Of a stretch of 64,000 nucleotides of DNA, positions 52,888-61,017 are shown piece by piece. Under the pieces are notes generated by a model. That model did no database searches. It saw only the letters and a list, made by a program, of their open reading frames with translations, and had not been told where the DNA came from. Position 1 is the first letter of the stretch. The number at the start of each line of letters is the position of its first letter. This DNA is from Natrialba asiatica DSM 12278 (lineage in GTDB: Archaea > Halobacteriota > Halobacteria > Halobacteriales > Natrialbaceae), in the NCBI RefSeq assembly GCF_000337555.1, contig NZ_AOIO01000030.1, forward strand, positions 221,955 through 285,954. Reading direction: 5' to 3'. Made by a program: the position numbers and the translations under genes.

Positions 52888-54492
52888 TCAGACGAGCGAG
52901 GTTCGTTCGTGCGAGCCGGAGTCGGAATCCGATTCGGAGTCGGCACCCGAATCGGCGTTGTCCGCTCCGGCCTGTGAATTCGGCGCTGTCCGCTGGCCGT
53001 CGTGGACCTGGGACAGCCACTCGAACTGCGTTTCCATCCAGGCGTCGATATCGTTCTCGAAGGTCGTCGTTCGAAGGGCGTCCATTCGACGGGTACGATC
53101 CCGTGGCGACAGGGTGAGTGCGTCTTCGATCCGATCGGCGAACTCGTCGACGGCCGTCGGATTGATCGAAATCGCGTTCTCGCCCAATCGTTCGTGTGCG
53201 CCCGTCCGGTCGCTCAACAGCAGGGTGCCGTCGCCGTCGACGCTCGCGGCCACGTATTCTTGGGCGACCAGGTTCATCCCGTCACACAGCGAACTGACGA
53301 TCAGCAGATCGGCGTGCCGGTACAGCGCACAGAGGTCGTCCGCCGGCAGAATATCTTCCGTGTAAACGATCGGCTGCCAGTCGTCGGTCCCGAACCGGCG
53401 GTTGATCCGGTCGACCTCGCTTCGCACGAGGTCGCCGTGACGAGCGTAGGCCGGAATCTCCGTGCGCGACGGCGTGGCCTTCTGGACGAAGGTGAACTCG
53501 CCGCGCCAGCTCGGATTCTCCTCGAAGAAGCGCTCGAGTGCGGTCAGTCGTTCCGGAATGCCCTTCGTGTAGTCGAGGCGGTCGACGCCGAGTCCGAGCG
53601 TCACGTTCTGCGGGATATCGTAGCGTTCGAAGAGCGAGTGGAGCTGGTCCGCATCCGCGGTGCGTGCGCGCTGATCGTAGGAGTCGGCATCGACCCCCAT
53701 CGGCGTCGCAACGACGCGGGTCGTGTGGCCCTCGTAGCGGACCGTTCGCCGGTCGCGGTCGACCGCTGCGTCCGGTAGGTACCGGCGGACACAATCGAGG
53801 AAGGCGTCGGCGTATCGCTTGACGTGAAAACCGAGCAGATCGTTGCCGAGCAGTCCCTCGAGCACCTGCTCACCGTCGGGGCAGTACTCGAACGTCGCCG
53901 GCGAGGGCCACGGGATGTGCCAGAACTGCGCGACGGTCGCCGACGACGGAATCGACTCGCGGATCATCCGCGGCGCGAGCGCGAAGTGATAGTCCTGCAG
54001 CCAGACGACCGACTCCGAACTCGCGTGCTCGGCGACCGCGTCCGCAAACGTCGCATTGACCGTCCGATACCACTCGAAGTCATCAGCTCGTTCCTCGACG
54101 AGTTCGGCGAAGCCGTGACAGAGCGGCCAGAGGACGCGGTTGCTGAAGCCGCGGTAGTAGGAGTCGACGGCGTCGTCGGAGAGGTCGATCCGCCGAAGCG
54201 TGTAGCACTCTTCGTCCGGCGGGACGCCGACGCAGTCGCGCGCATCGGTGACATCGAAGTCGGCGTCACCGTCGCCCCAGGCAATCCAGGTGCCGCTCGT
54301 TTCCTGCAGAACGGGATCGAGACCGGCGGTGAGGCCGCCGGTGGGTTCGTCGACTGAGATCGCTGCCGCGTCCGATCCTGTCTCCGTGTCTGTCTCCGTG
54401 TCCGCGTTTCCGTTCGTCTCCGCCTCCGTGTCGTACTCGTGGCGATACGGCTGCCGATTCGAAACGACAGTGAGAGAGTCGGGAACTCGCAT
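52888..54492 (-). CDS. otsA: Trehalose-6-phosphate synthase OtsA (GT20)
   Basis: A 534-residue glycosyltransferase that joins glucose from a nucleotide sugar to glucose 6-phosphate. Typical segments: LTVVSNRQPYRHEY at the start, EPTGGLTAGLDPVL, WIAWGD, VVWLQDYHFALAPRMI, AQFWHIPWPSPATFEY, GVDRLDYTKGIPERLTAL and VSSLCDGMNLVAQEYVAA. An acidic Thr/Asp/Glu insertion (about 20-40) interrupts the N-terminal strand region, and the C-terminus ends in a Ser/Asp tail. ATG 54492 is used; the frame is open to an ATG at 54690, but that leader is Arg-rich and not credible. First gene of otsA-otsB. Confidence 0.93.
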   Translation of the reverse strand: MRVPDSLTVVSNRQPYRHEYDTEAETNGNADTETDTETGSDAAAISVDEPTGGLTAGLDPVLQETSGTWIAWGDGDADFDVTDARDCVGVPPDEECYTLRRIDLSDDAVDSYYRGFSNRVLWPLCHGFAELVEERADDFEWYRTVNATFADAVAEHASSESVVWLQDYHFALAPRMIRESIPSSATVAQFWHIPWPSPATFEYCPDGEQVLEGLLGNDLLGFHVKRYADAFLDCVRRYLPDAAVDRDRRTVRYEGHTTRVVATPMGVDADSYDQRARTADADQLHSLFERYDIPQNVTLGLGVDRLDYTKGIPERLTALERFFEENPSWRGEFTFVQKATPSRTEIPAYARHGDLVRSEVDRINRRFGTDDWQPIVYTEDILPADDLCALYRHADLLIVSSLCDGMNLVAQEYVAASVDGDGTLLLSDRTGAHERLGENAISINPTAVDEFADRIEDALTLSPRDRTRRMDALRTTTFENDIDAWMETQFEWLSQVHDGQRTAPNSQAGADNADSGADSESDSDSGSHERTSLV

Positions 54493-54689
54493 TCGCTGAA
54501 ACAGAACAGGGCCGCCACTGGTTGCTTCGCGGCCTGCAGCCGCAGGGGGGTTAACAGTCCGCTGGTAGTGTCTCCACCGTCCGGACAGTCCGGTTTCTCG
54601 ATGGCTCTGCCCACGAGCGGCAGCGAGCAACTGCACCCGGCGATATCGAAGCCGTCGACAGTTCGAGGTGAACTCGTTGCCCTGGCCCA

Positions 54690-54866
54690 TCAGTAGAAGT
54701 ATAGTTCGAGTTCGTGGCCGCAGTTGCGACAGGCGGTTTCAGTGCCGCGTAATCGGTCGGCCGTACGGTCGTCAACGAGTCCGGGACCAGCAGGGACAGC
54801 GGTGGTGACGGTTGTATCACACTCCGGACAGCCGATCTGCATGGTTGCGTTTTCCGAGCGAGACAT
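54690..54866 (-). CDS. Small CPxC zinc-finger protein (58 residues)
   Basis: A tiny protein beginning MSRSENATMQIGCPECDTTV and ending CRNCGHELELYFY. Two CxxC knuckles, CPEC (13-16) and CRNC (about 47-50), spaced 30 residues apart, can form one zinc ribbon. Haloarchaea encode many such proteins of 40-70 residues with roles in stress, biofilm and motility; the function of this one is unknown. ATG 54842 (MQIGCPEC) is an alternative start. Its TGA stop overlaps an in-frame ATG belonging to the open region ahead of otsA. Reading frame and codon use look real despite the small size. Confidence 0.75.
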   Translation of the reverse strand: MSRSENATMQIGCPECDTTVTTAVPAGPGLVDDRTADRLRGTETACRNCGHELELYFY

Positions 54867-55031
54867 GCACGTGGGGTAGTCCGGATCGGGGGTTAGTTAT
54901 CATCGGCATAATGGGGTTGTTTCCGACCGTTCGTGACCGTTCCGATCGATACGGATTCGTTTACGATCTGTTCGTCGCGGTAGTTGCGCCGTTCCGCCAG
55001 TTCGTCGTACCTCGGGAGCGTTTCGACCGGC

Positions 55032-56189
55032 TCAGCGCTGGACCTGAAAGCGAACGTCGTCGAACGCGCGAAACGCCGTTTCGTAGCCATCGTGGCGGGC
55101 GACCTGTGGCGGCGTCTCGACGCTGATCGTGATCGTCGTCTCTCGCTCGTCCGCAGTGGACCGGCCCGTACTAAGCACGTCGCTCTCGGCTCCGTAATGA
55201 TGGCCGAGCGTCGGGTCGACGGCTTCGGTGAGCGTCAGCGATTCGCGGGTTTCGGTCCCGTCGCCGCCGGTGCGTTCACCCCCACCGCCATCACCGCCGC
55301 TATCGACGGTCGCGGAGAGTCCGGCAAACGGCAATACCACATCGTTGTACGGCGTTCGAAGCGTCGCCGCAAGATACGCACGCTCCGATGAGCCGCCGAC
55401 CCGCTCCGCGTCGAGCACGAGCGCCCTCACGCGCGCATCACCACTATCGGCCCTCTCGGCCGTTCCGAGGTGATCGCCGGGCAACTCAGCGAGCGGTTGG
55501 CCGCGCGAGGACGGCATCGAATCGTTCGTCCGTAAGTCGAGGGCTTCCCGGGTGCCCCGCCGCTGGGTGTCGATATACTCGACGCCGAGGTCATGAACGT
55601 CCTCCCGGGCGTGGGTGAACTCGACCGTGAGCGTCTCGGTACCGTCGAGACGATCCCCGAACGCCCCGGTTCGATCGGCGTCGAGGGGACCGACCCGAAC
55701 GCGCGCCGTGTACGCCCCGTCGCCGGATAACTCGACGTTATCGCCGTAGTGAAAGCCCATCTGCTGGGAGATCATCGGCCACAGCGAACCGACGGTCGTC
55801 GCCCGCTCTCCCTCCTGTACCAGTTCGAGACGGACCGTCGCCGGAACCACGAGTTCGGTCTCCCGATCCCAGACCGTCACCATGAGATGCAGACTGTCCG
55901 ACGGCTGCACGTCGACCTGATTCGACTCGCCGGCGAGCAGCCAGAATCGATGCGGGATCGTGTACCCGAGAGCGATCGCGAACTCGTCGCCGGTCGCGGT
56001 GCCGAGTCGGGCCATTTTCTCGGTCGATGCGGGGAGGTAGACTGCGTCGGGACGGTCCTCGACGAGCGGCGGGTTCGACCAGGCGGATTCTTCCTCGAAC
56101 CCGAGCCGTTCGAGGCAGCCAGCGAGGGAGAGCGTGCCGATTCCGCCCCCGGCGACGGCTGTCCGACGGAGGATGCTCCGGCGATGCAT
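55032..56189 (-). CDS. P19/Tpd-like (Fe2+ transport-type) Tat lipoprotein
   Basis: A 385-residue lipoprotein. Signal: RRSILRRTAVAGGG and lipobox LAGC (Cys25). Residues about 70-200 resemble the P19/Tpd iron-binding family: GYTIPHRFWLLAGESNQVDV, SDSLHLMVTVWD, then PMISQQMGFHYGDNVELSGD followed by the YTARVRVGPLD strand. In P19 proteins a Met and His cluster binds Cu/Fe; here Met and His occur in MISQQMGFHYG. The C-terminal 160 residues are a second beta-rich region that is not recognised. A polytopic membrane protein is encoded 91 bases upstream on the same strand and could be a transport partner. Function in metal handling is inferred from the family. Confidence 0.75.
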   Translation of the reverse strand: MHRRSILRRTAVAGGGIGTLSLAGCLERLGFEEESAWSNPPLVEDRPDAVYLPASTEKMARLGTATGDEFAIALGYTIPHRFWLLAGESNQVDVQPSDSLHLMVTVWDRETELVVPATVRLELVQEGERATTVGSLWPMISQQMGFHYGDNVELSGDGAYTARVRVGPLDADRTGAFGDRLDGTETLTVEFTHAREDVHDLGVEYIDTQRRGTREALDLRTNDSMPSSRGQPLAELPGDHLGTAERADSGDARVRALVLDAERVGGSSERAYLAATLRTPYNDVVLPFAGLSATVDSGGDGGGGERTGGDGTETRESLTLTEAVDPTLGHHYGAESDVLSTGRSTADERETTITISVETPPQVARHDGYETAFRAFDDVRFQVQR

Positions 56190-56280
56190 TGGCTACGTGT
56201 GCACTCCCGGAAACAAAACAACTATCGCAATCGATCGCGGTTCGATTTGATCCGCAGGCGTGGTTCGGTTTGACGAGCGG

Positions 56281-57894
56281 TTATCCCGCAAGCGTCGGGG
56301 GTTGGACCGTCGGTAACGTCAGCAACCAGAGACTAACCGCCGTGTAACAGACCATCACCGCGATAAGTGGGTATTGACTCCGGATCGCCTGTAGTCGGCC
56401 CGGGAAGCAATCGAACGCTGTCGCGTGGGCGACCCAGACTGCGAGCAGGTGACCCGCGAGCAACGCGCCGATCTCGAGCGTTCCGACCCACCCCGGTAGC
56501 GCCAGTGTCGTCGGATTAAGCGGCGGCGAGAGCGGACTCGTCACGACCGCGACCGCTGCGGGCGACAGCGAGAGGACGACCCCGACGTAGTGGGCGACGT
56601 GATAGCCCGCCGCGATCGCGAGTAACGGCGGGGCGAACCGCCGAGCAAGGGTCGCCGTCGAGAGGTACGTCGGCGCGGTTCGACGGGCCGTAGACGCAGC
56701 GAGCCAGTACAGCCCCAGGGCGACGGCGTACCCGCCGACGAAGACCGCGAGCGTCGCAACGGCGACTGGTACCCCAGCGCCGACGAGTTCGGCGAGCAGT
56801 CGGCTGCCGGGCGGGGTGACGACGAAGCCGTTGAACGTGAGTTCCCAGACCAGGAGGAGAACGAACGCGACCTCGCTGGCGTCGGTGACGAGATCGGGGT
56901 CGCGCAGGCGGGACCCGGGGAGGACGAGGGTGAGGCCGCGTCCGTCGCGCCGGCGCTGGATCGGGGCCACAGCGCCGTAGAGCCGGAAGACCGTCGCGAG
57001 CGGATCCGCACGGCGAAACCACGCGTTCGATCCGAAGAGGATCGCGCCGGCAACGGTGTAGATCGTGTAGCCGGCGGCGAGTCGAGCGAGGAGGGCGGGA
57101 TCGGACGTAACCGGGAGGACGAGTTCGAGCCAGACGAGCGTGCCGAGGCCGACGACGGCGGGCCACGAGGCGAGGGCGCTGGGGTACGCGAGCAGTCCCG
57201 GTCCGCCGTCGGCGATCGCGCGGGTATCGGTACCGTCGGTACCGGTGCTCCCGGAGGACGGAATCGGCGGGAGCAGGTGCATGACGCCCTCTCCAAGAGC
57301 GGTCAGCGCGCGTGCGAGTCTGCGAAACGGATCGAGCGCGGGCCAGGGGTTGCCGACCAGGAACGCGACCATCGGAAGCAGCGACCGGAGACCGACGAAC
57401 GAGAGGATGACCGCGAGGTTCGCGGTCGGCGCGACGCGGCCGGGCCCGGTCAGACCGACGACGACGGTCCCGACGAGCGCGGCGACGCCGACCAGTCCGG
57501 TGAGCCACCACAGCCCGCTCGCGAGTTCGCGCAGGTGCGGAGCCAGGGCCGAACTCGGCGTGGTGTGGTCTGGTGAGTCGCGAACGGAGGGCGAGAGCGG
57601 CAGCGACCATGTGTGGAGGGTGTCGACGAGTTGCCGGTCGGTGACCAGGGCGGCGAGCAGTGCCGAGGCACCGATGGCGACGCCGCCGGTGAACACCGTC
57701 AGCCAGGCTGGAACGGTGAGTTCGCGATCGTCGCCGAGTCCGGCGGCGGCGTTCGACGCGCTGGCGGTATCGGCGGCCGCGCCGATGCCGAGACAGACGA
57801 TGGCGAGGACCGTGGCGATGGCAACGAGCGTACGTATCGAACGCCACTGCCGTCGGAGACGGGACGGGGGTGTCGGTGACAGCCACGAGCGCAT
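56281..57894 (-). CDS. Polytopic membrane protein, about 11 helices, function unknown
   Basis: A 537-residue integral membrane protein. Helices include TLVAIATVLAIVCLGIGAAA, FTGGVAIGASALLAALV, LWWLTGLVGVAALVGTVVVG, AFVLLLVWELTFNGFVV and FAPPLLAIAAGYHVAHYVGV. Intramembrane His pairs (GYHVAHYVG, GHLLAVWVAH) might bind a metal or haem, but this is speculation. It lacks the RExxE motif of FTR1 iron permeases. It is followed on the same strand by the P19-like lipoprotein and divergent from Sco1-TlpA-CcdA, suggesting a role in metal or cytochrome oxidase assembly. ATG 57894 is chosen; the frame is open further upstream without protein character. Confidence 0.78.
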   Translation of the reverse strand: MRSWLSPTPPSRLRRQWRSIRTLVAIATVLAIVCLGIGAAADTASASNAAAGLGDDRELTVPAWLTVFTGGVAIGASALLAALVTDRQLVDTLHTWSLPLSPSVRDSPDHTTPSSALAPHLRELASGLWWLTGLVGVAALVGTVVVGLTGPGRVAPTANLAVILSFVGLRSLLPMVAFLVGNPWPALDPFRRLARALTALGEGVMHLLPPIPSSGSTGTDGTDTRAIADGGPGLLAYPSALASWPAVVGLGTLVWLELVLPVTSDPALLARLAAGYTIYTVAGAILFGSNAWFRRADPLATVFRLYGAVAPIQRRRDGRGLTLVLPGSRLRDPDLVTDASEVAFVLLLVWELTFNGFVVTPPGSRLLAELVGAGVPVAVATLAVFVGGYAVALGLYWLAASTARRTAPTYLSTATLARRFAPPLLAIAAGYHVAHYVGVVLSLSPAAVAVVTSPLSPPLNPTTLALPGWVGTLEIGALLAGHLLAVWVAHATAFDCFPGRLQAIRSQYPLIAVMVCYTAVSLWLLTLPTVQPPTLAG

Positions 57895-58056
57895 GGACGA
57901 TACGGTGAGTGACGGCGGCGAGACCGAAGTAGGTACTGACTTCGATGGTGTCGGCGGCGATCGAAAACGATGGCGACGGAGAATGTTGGGTGATAGTACA
58001 CGTTGCTTCGGCGGGCGAACCAACGAACCTTTGCTCGCCCCGTTCGACGTATCCGT

Positions 58057-58794
58057 ATGGAGCGACGCACGTACCTTGGTTCACTCGGGGCAGTGGGGGC
58101 TGCCGGACTGACCGGGCTTGCCGGCTGCCTCGGTGAGGACGGCAACGCCGACAACGACAACGCTGACAACGACGATGGAACGATCCTCGGTTCGCCGGAC
58201 CGCCCCGGCGATCCCGAGGCGATTTCACATCCCACTCACGGCCAAGAGTTCCCCGACTTCTCGCTCCCGGATCCGTTGAGCGGCGAGACGATCGATACCG
58301 CCGATTTCACCGGCGAGAAGTCGTTCCTGCTGACGTTCTTCTTTACGTCGTGCCCCAACGGAGCCTGTCCCGCTCTGCTCTTGCGTCTCCGGCGCGCCCA
58401 GGCGGACGCCAAGGAAAACGGCTACACGGACGATCTCAGCCTCCTCGCGATGACGTTCGATCCCGAACGCGACACCGCGGACACGCTCGAGAGCTACGCG
58501 CACGAACAGGGCGTCGACCTCGAGGCCGGCAACTGGCACTTCCTCCGCCCGGAGAGCTACGAGAGCGGCAAGGAACTGCTCCACGATCAGATCGGGATGC
58601 GAATCGAAAAGGTTCCCGAGGAGGAGACCGAACACGAGAACCACGACGGCTACTCGTTTACCCACCTGAACCTGATCCTGCTGGTTAACCAGGACGGCAC
58701 CGTCGAACGATCCTATCCGCAGGCGCTCAATCCCGAACTCGGCGGTAGCGTCGAACAGATCGTCGACGACACGAGTACCGTCGCCCAACAGTAG
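58057..58794 (+). CDS. Sco1/SenC-family lipoprotein
   Basis: A 245-residue exported thioredoxin-fold protein related to Sco1, the copper chaperone of cytochrome oxidase. Signal MERRTYLGSLGAVGAAGL with lipobox LAGC. The mature part begins QEFPDFSLPDPLSGETID and has LLTFFFTSCPNGACPALLLR: the two cysteines are separated by four residues (CPNGAC), not three as in usual Sco proteins (CxxxC). The His ligand occurs in YSFTHLNLILLVNQDG. ATG 58057 precedes the twin-Arg signal; an upstream in-frame ATG at 58003 is less likely. Next gene starts 2 nt after the stop. Confidence 0.85.
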   Translation: MERRTYLGSLGAVGAAGLTGLAGCLGEDGNADNDNADNDDGTILGSPDRPGDPEAISHPTHGQEFPDFSLPDPLSGETIDTADFTGEKSFLLTFFFTSCPNGACPALLLRLRRAQADAKENGYTDDLSLLAMTFDPERDTADTLESYAHEQGVDLEAGNWHFLRPESYESGKELLHDQIGMRIEKVPEEETEHENHDGYSFTHLNLILLVNQDGTVERSYPQALNPELGGSVEQIVDDTSTVAQQ

Positions 58795-58796
58795 CC

Positions 58797-59390
58797 ATGC
58801 ACCGACGAGACGTTCTCGCCGGACTCGGAAGCGCGGGCGTGCTCGCCGGCGCGGGAGCGGTCGCCGTCTACGGCGTCCCCTCCCCCGACGAGTTCAGTTC
58901 CAGCGGCGGCGAAGAGGCCGGCACGTCCGAGCCGTCAGAGCCGCCCGAGCCGATAGAACTCGAAACGGTCGACGCCCCGGGGAGCGAGGCGGGAACGGCC
59001 CTGGTTCCGTCGCCGTCCGAGCCGACGTTCATCGACCTCTTCGGCACCTGGTGTGCACCCTGCATCGAGCAGATGCCGGCCCTGGCCGAGGCGCACGCGC
59101 AGGTCGGCGATCGGGTGCAGTTCGTCTCGGCGACCAACGAGGCGGTCGGCGAGGGCCGGTCGATCACCGAGGACGAACTCGTCGCGTGGTGGGACGAACA
59201 CGACGGCAACTGGACGCTCGGCCTCGACCGCAACGCCGAACTCACCGTGCGCTACGGCGGGAACGGCTACCCGACTGCGGCCGTCGTCGACGCCTCGGGT
59301 CGGCTGCAGTGGTCGGACAACGGCATCAAGAGCGCGGACGAACTCGTCTCGAAGATCGAACTGGTATTCGAGGATGACGGGGGACAATGA
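58797..59390 (+). CDS. TlpA/ResA-like thioredoxin-fold protein, exported
   Basis: A 197-residue protein with an N-terminal signal-like segment (MHRRDVLAGLGSAGVLAGAG, hydrophobic to about residue 24, then an acidic Ser/Glu linker) without an obvious lipobox Cys. The thioredoxin fold has the active site FGTWCAPCIEQMPALAEAH (about 81-99) and GGNGYPTAAVVDASGRLQW with the cis-Pro. Proteins like this keep apocytochrome or copper-site cysteines reduced outside the cell membrane. It sits 2 bases after Sco1 and overlaps ccdA by 4 bases, so Sco1-TlpA-CcdA is one operon: electron transfer by CcdA to TlpA, then possibly Sco1. Confidence 0.88.
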   Translation: MHRRDVLAGLGSAGVLAGAGAVAVYGVPSPDEFSSSGGEEAGTSEPSEPPEPIELETVDAPGSEAGTALVPSPSEPTFIDLFGTWCAPCIEQMPALAEAHAQVGDRVQFVSATNEAVGEGRSITEDELVAWWDEHDGNWTLGLDRNAELTVRYGGNGYPTAAVVDASGRLQWSDNGIKSADELVSKIELVFEDDGGQ

Positions 59391-60073
59391 ACGGAATCAC
59401 GGGTGAGGCGACGATTCTCTCGACGGTTATGTTCTCGCTGCTCGCCGGCGTCTCGACGTTCTTCTCGGCCTGTGCGTATCCGCTGTTGCCGGGATACGTC
59501 GGCTTCTACGCCAGCCAGACCGACAGTGACGAGGCCTCGTTATCAGGGTCGCTTGTCAGAGGTCTTGTCGCCGGTCTCGGCGTCCTGGTGACGCTCGCGC
59601 TCATCATCGGCGCGACCTACTGGATCGGTCACTCGACGCTGTCGCGCGTGACGATTTTCGAGCCGATCGCCGGTGTGTTACTCATCGGCTTCGGCCTGCT
59701 CATCGTCTTCGATCGGGCACCCTCGATATCGATTCCGCTGCCCAAACGACGGTCGAGCATCCTCGGCTTCGGGATTTTCGGCGTCGGCTACGCGCTCGCC
59801 GCGGCAGGCTGTGTCGCCCCGATCTTCATTTCGGTGACCTCCTATTCGCTGACGCTGCCGGTCGGCGAGGCGGCGCTCCTCGTCGGCACGTACGTCGGCA
59901 CCGTCACGCTCCTCATGGTCTCGTTGACCGTCGCGACGGGGGTCGGCCTCATTGCCGGCGGTGGCCGGCTCACCGCACACACAAAGTTACTCGAACGGAT
60001 CGCCGGCGCGGTCATGATCATTGCCGGACTCGGACAGCTCTACCTCTCTATTTTCGTCTTCAACGTGGTCTGA
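59387..60073 (+). CDS. ccdA: CcdA/DsbD-type thiol-disulfide membrane transporter
   Basis: A 228-residue protein with six membrane helices that carries reducing equivalents from the cytoplasm to extracytoplasmic thioredoxin-like proteins. Two conserved Cys-Pro-like elements are visible: FFSACAYPLLPGYVGFY (helix 1; Cys about 26) and GYALAAAGCVAPIFISV (helix 4; Cys about 142). These pair as the redox disulfide in this family. Start ATG overlaps the tlpA-like stop (ATGA). The helices are hydrophobic with few acidic residues, as expected. Confidence 0.92.
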   Translation: MNGITGEATILSTVMFSLLAGVSTFFSACAYPLLPGYVGFYASQTDSDEASLSGSLVRGLVAGLGVLVTLALIIGATYWIGHSTLSRVTIFEPIAGVLLIGFGLLIVFDRAPSISIPLPKRRSSILGFGIFGVGYALAAAGCVAPIFISVTSYSLTLPVGEAALLVGTYVGTVTLLMVSLTVATGVGLIAGGGRLTAHTKLLERIAGAVMIIAGLGQLYLSIFVFNVV

Positions 60074-60131
60074 CGCGGCGACTCCTTCGATATCGAACGA
60101 GGCTGATCGAGACCGCCGCTACCGGCGCGCA

Positions 60132-60138
60132 CATATAG
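60132..60138 (+). promoter_or_regulatory. TATA box of the tiny zinc-ribbon gene
   Basis: CATATAG is centred 29 nt before GTG 60164, which predicts a leaderless mRNA beginning at or near that GTG and is key support for such a small gene. Confidence 0.55.
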
Positions 60139-60163
60139 GCCGTCCCGTTCAGTACCGTTCGTC

Positions 60164-60295
60164 GTGTGTCAGTACCAGTGTCCCAACTGCCTCGAGGAAG
60201 CCGGCGTCGAACGGTGCCGGGAGGTCACGGCCGACGGACTGGAGCGAACGTTCGTGTGTCGCAACTGCGAGTACGAGTGGACGGTCATCTTCTAA
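60164..60295 (+). CDS. Tiny zinc-ribbon protein (43 residues)
   Basis: A 43-residue frame starting with GTG: MCQYQCPNCLEEAGVERCRE, then 16 residues, then CRNCEYEWTVIF and stop. CPNC (6-9) and CRNC (32-35) form a standard four-Cys zinc ribbon, as in haloarchaeal CPxCG-type small proteins. A TATA box 29 nt upstream fits leaderless expression. It follows ccdA by 90 bases and precedes a UspA gene. Function unknown; a DNA/RNA or protein-contact role is usual for the type. Confidence 0.72.
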   Translation: MCQYQCPNCLEEAGVERCREVTADGLERTFVCRNCEYEWTVIF

Positions 60296-60356
60296 CAGAG
60301 GCCCGGCAACAGCAAGTCAGACACGTATCCCGTTCTCTCTTGAATCGCTTGATGCA

Positions 60357-60797
60357 ATGTACCAAGACCTGCTACTGGCGACCGACGGCAGCGAGGGCGC
60401 ACAACTGGCGACCGATCACGCGATCGAACTCGCCTACCGCCTCGATGCGACACTACACATTCTCTCGGTCGCCGAGGAAGGGCCACACGGCAGCAAAAAG
60501 CGCGATCGGTTACGGACCGAACCGGAAAACGAGGCCGACGAGGCCATCACCCGGGCCGTCACCGAAGCCGAGCAGGCTGCCACAGACACCGGACTCGAGG
60601 TGACGACAACCGTCAGAGAGGGCGTCCCACAGGACGAAATCGTCGAGTTCGCAACGATGAACGGCGTGGATATGATCGTCGTCGGGACCGCGGGCCGCTC
60701 CGGACTCGACAAACTGATCGTCGGCAGCGTCGCCGAAGAAGTCGTCCAAAACGCACCCGTGCCGGTCGTTACAGTCAGAGAACGCGAGACCGAGTAA
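60357..60797 (+). CDS. UspA-family universal stress protein
   Basis: A 146-residue single-domain universal stress protein, cytoplasmic. The ATP-binding pattern is intact: MYQDLLLATDGSEGAQLATD at the N-terminus, and GTAGRSGLDKLIVGSVAEEV followed by PVPVVTVRERE at the end. Unlike the Usp at 15972 it has no extension. It stands between the zinc-ribbon gene and the second bat-like regulator. ATG 60357 is the standard start; longer frames are antisense artefacts. Physiological role undefined. Confidence 0.9.
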   Translation: MYQDLLLATDGSEGAQLATDHAIELAYRLDATLHILSVAEEGPHGSKKRDRLRTEPENEADEAITRAVTEAEQAATDTGLEVTTTVREGVPQDEIVEFATMNGVDMIVVGTAGRSGLDKLIVGSVAEEVVQNAPVPVVTVRERETE

Positions 60798-61017
60798 CAG
60801 TCACGGCAGCGACGAAAGTCACCGTTACCCATCGATACGGAACCGATACTTACCTCTTCAGCCCCGAACGGACATCCGTGACCGTGTGTGCCAGCCGTCG
60901 GCGCCGTGTATTCGCCGATCAGCCCCGACGAACCGGACACCGTCACCCGCGCATAGTGGACGGACAGGGACGGTCCGACTGGTTCTCGACCGGACGGTTC
61001 TCGGCGGTGATCGGCCG

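Noticed and set aside
54493-54690. Longer otsA starting at ATG 54690
   Set aside because: The added 66 residues are Arg/Gly-rich and unlike any GT20 N-terminus; LTVVSNRQPY begins right after ATG 54492.
54893-55031. Short frame (ending KQPHYADDN) after the P19-like gene, either a separate gene or a frameshifted tail
   Set aside because: It has a moderately protein-like composition but no recognisable motif, no promoter, weaker third-position GC than neighbours, and the P19-like protein appears complete without it.
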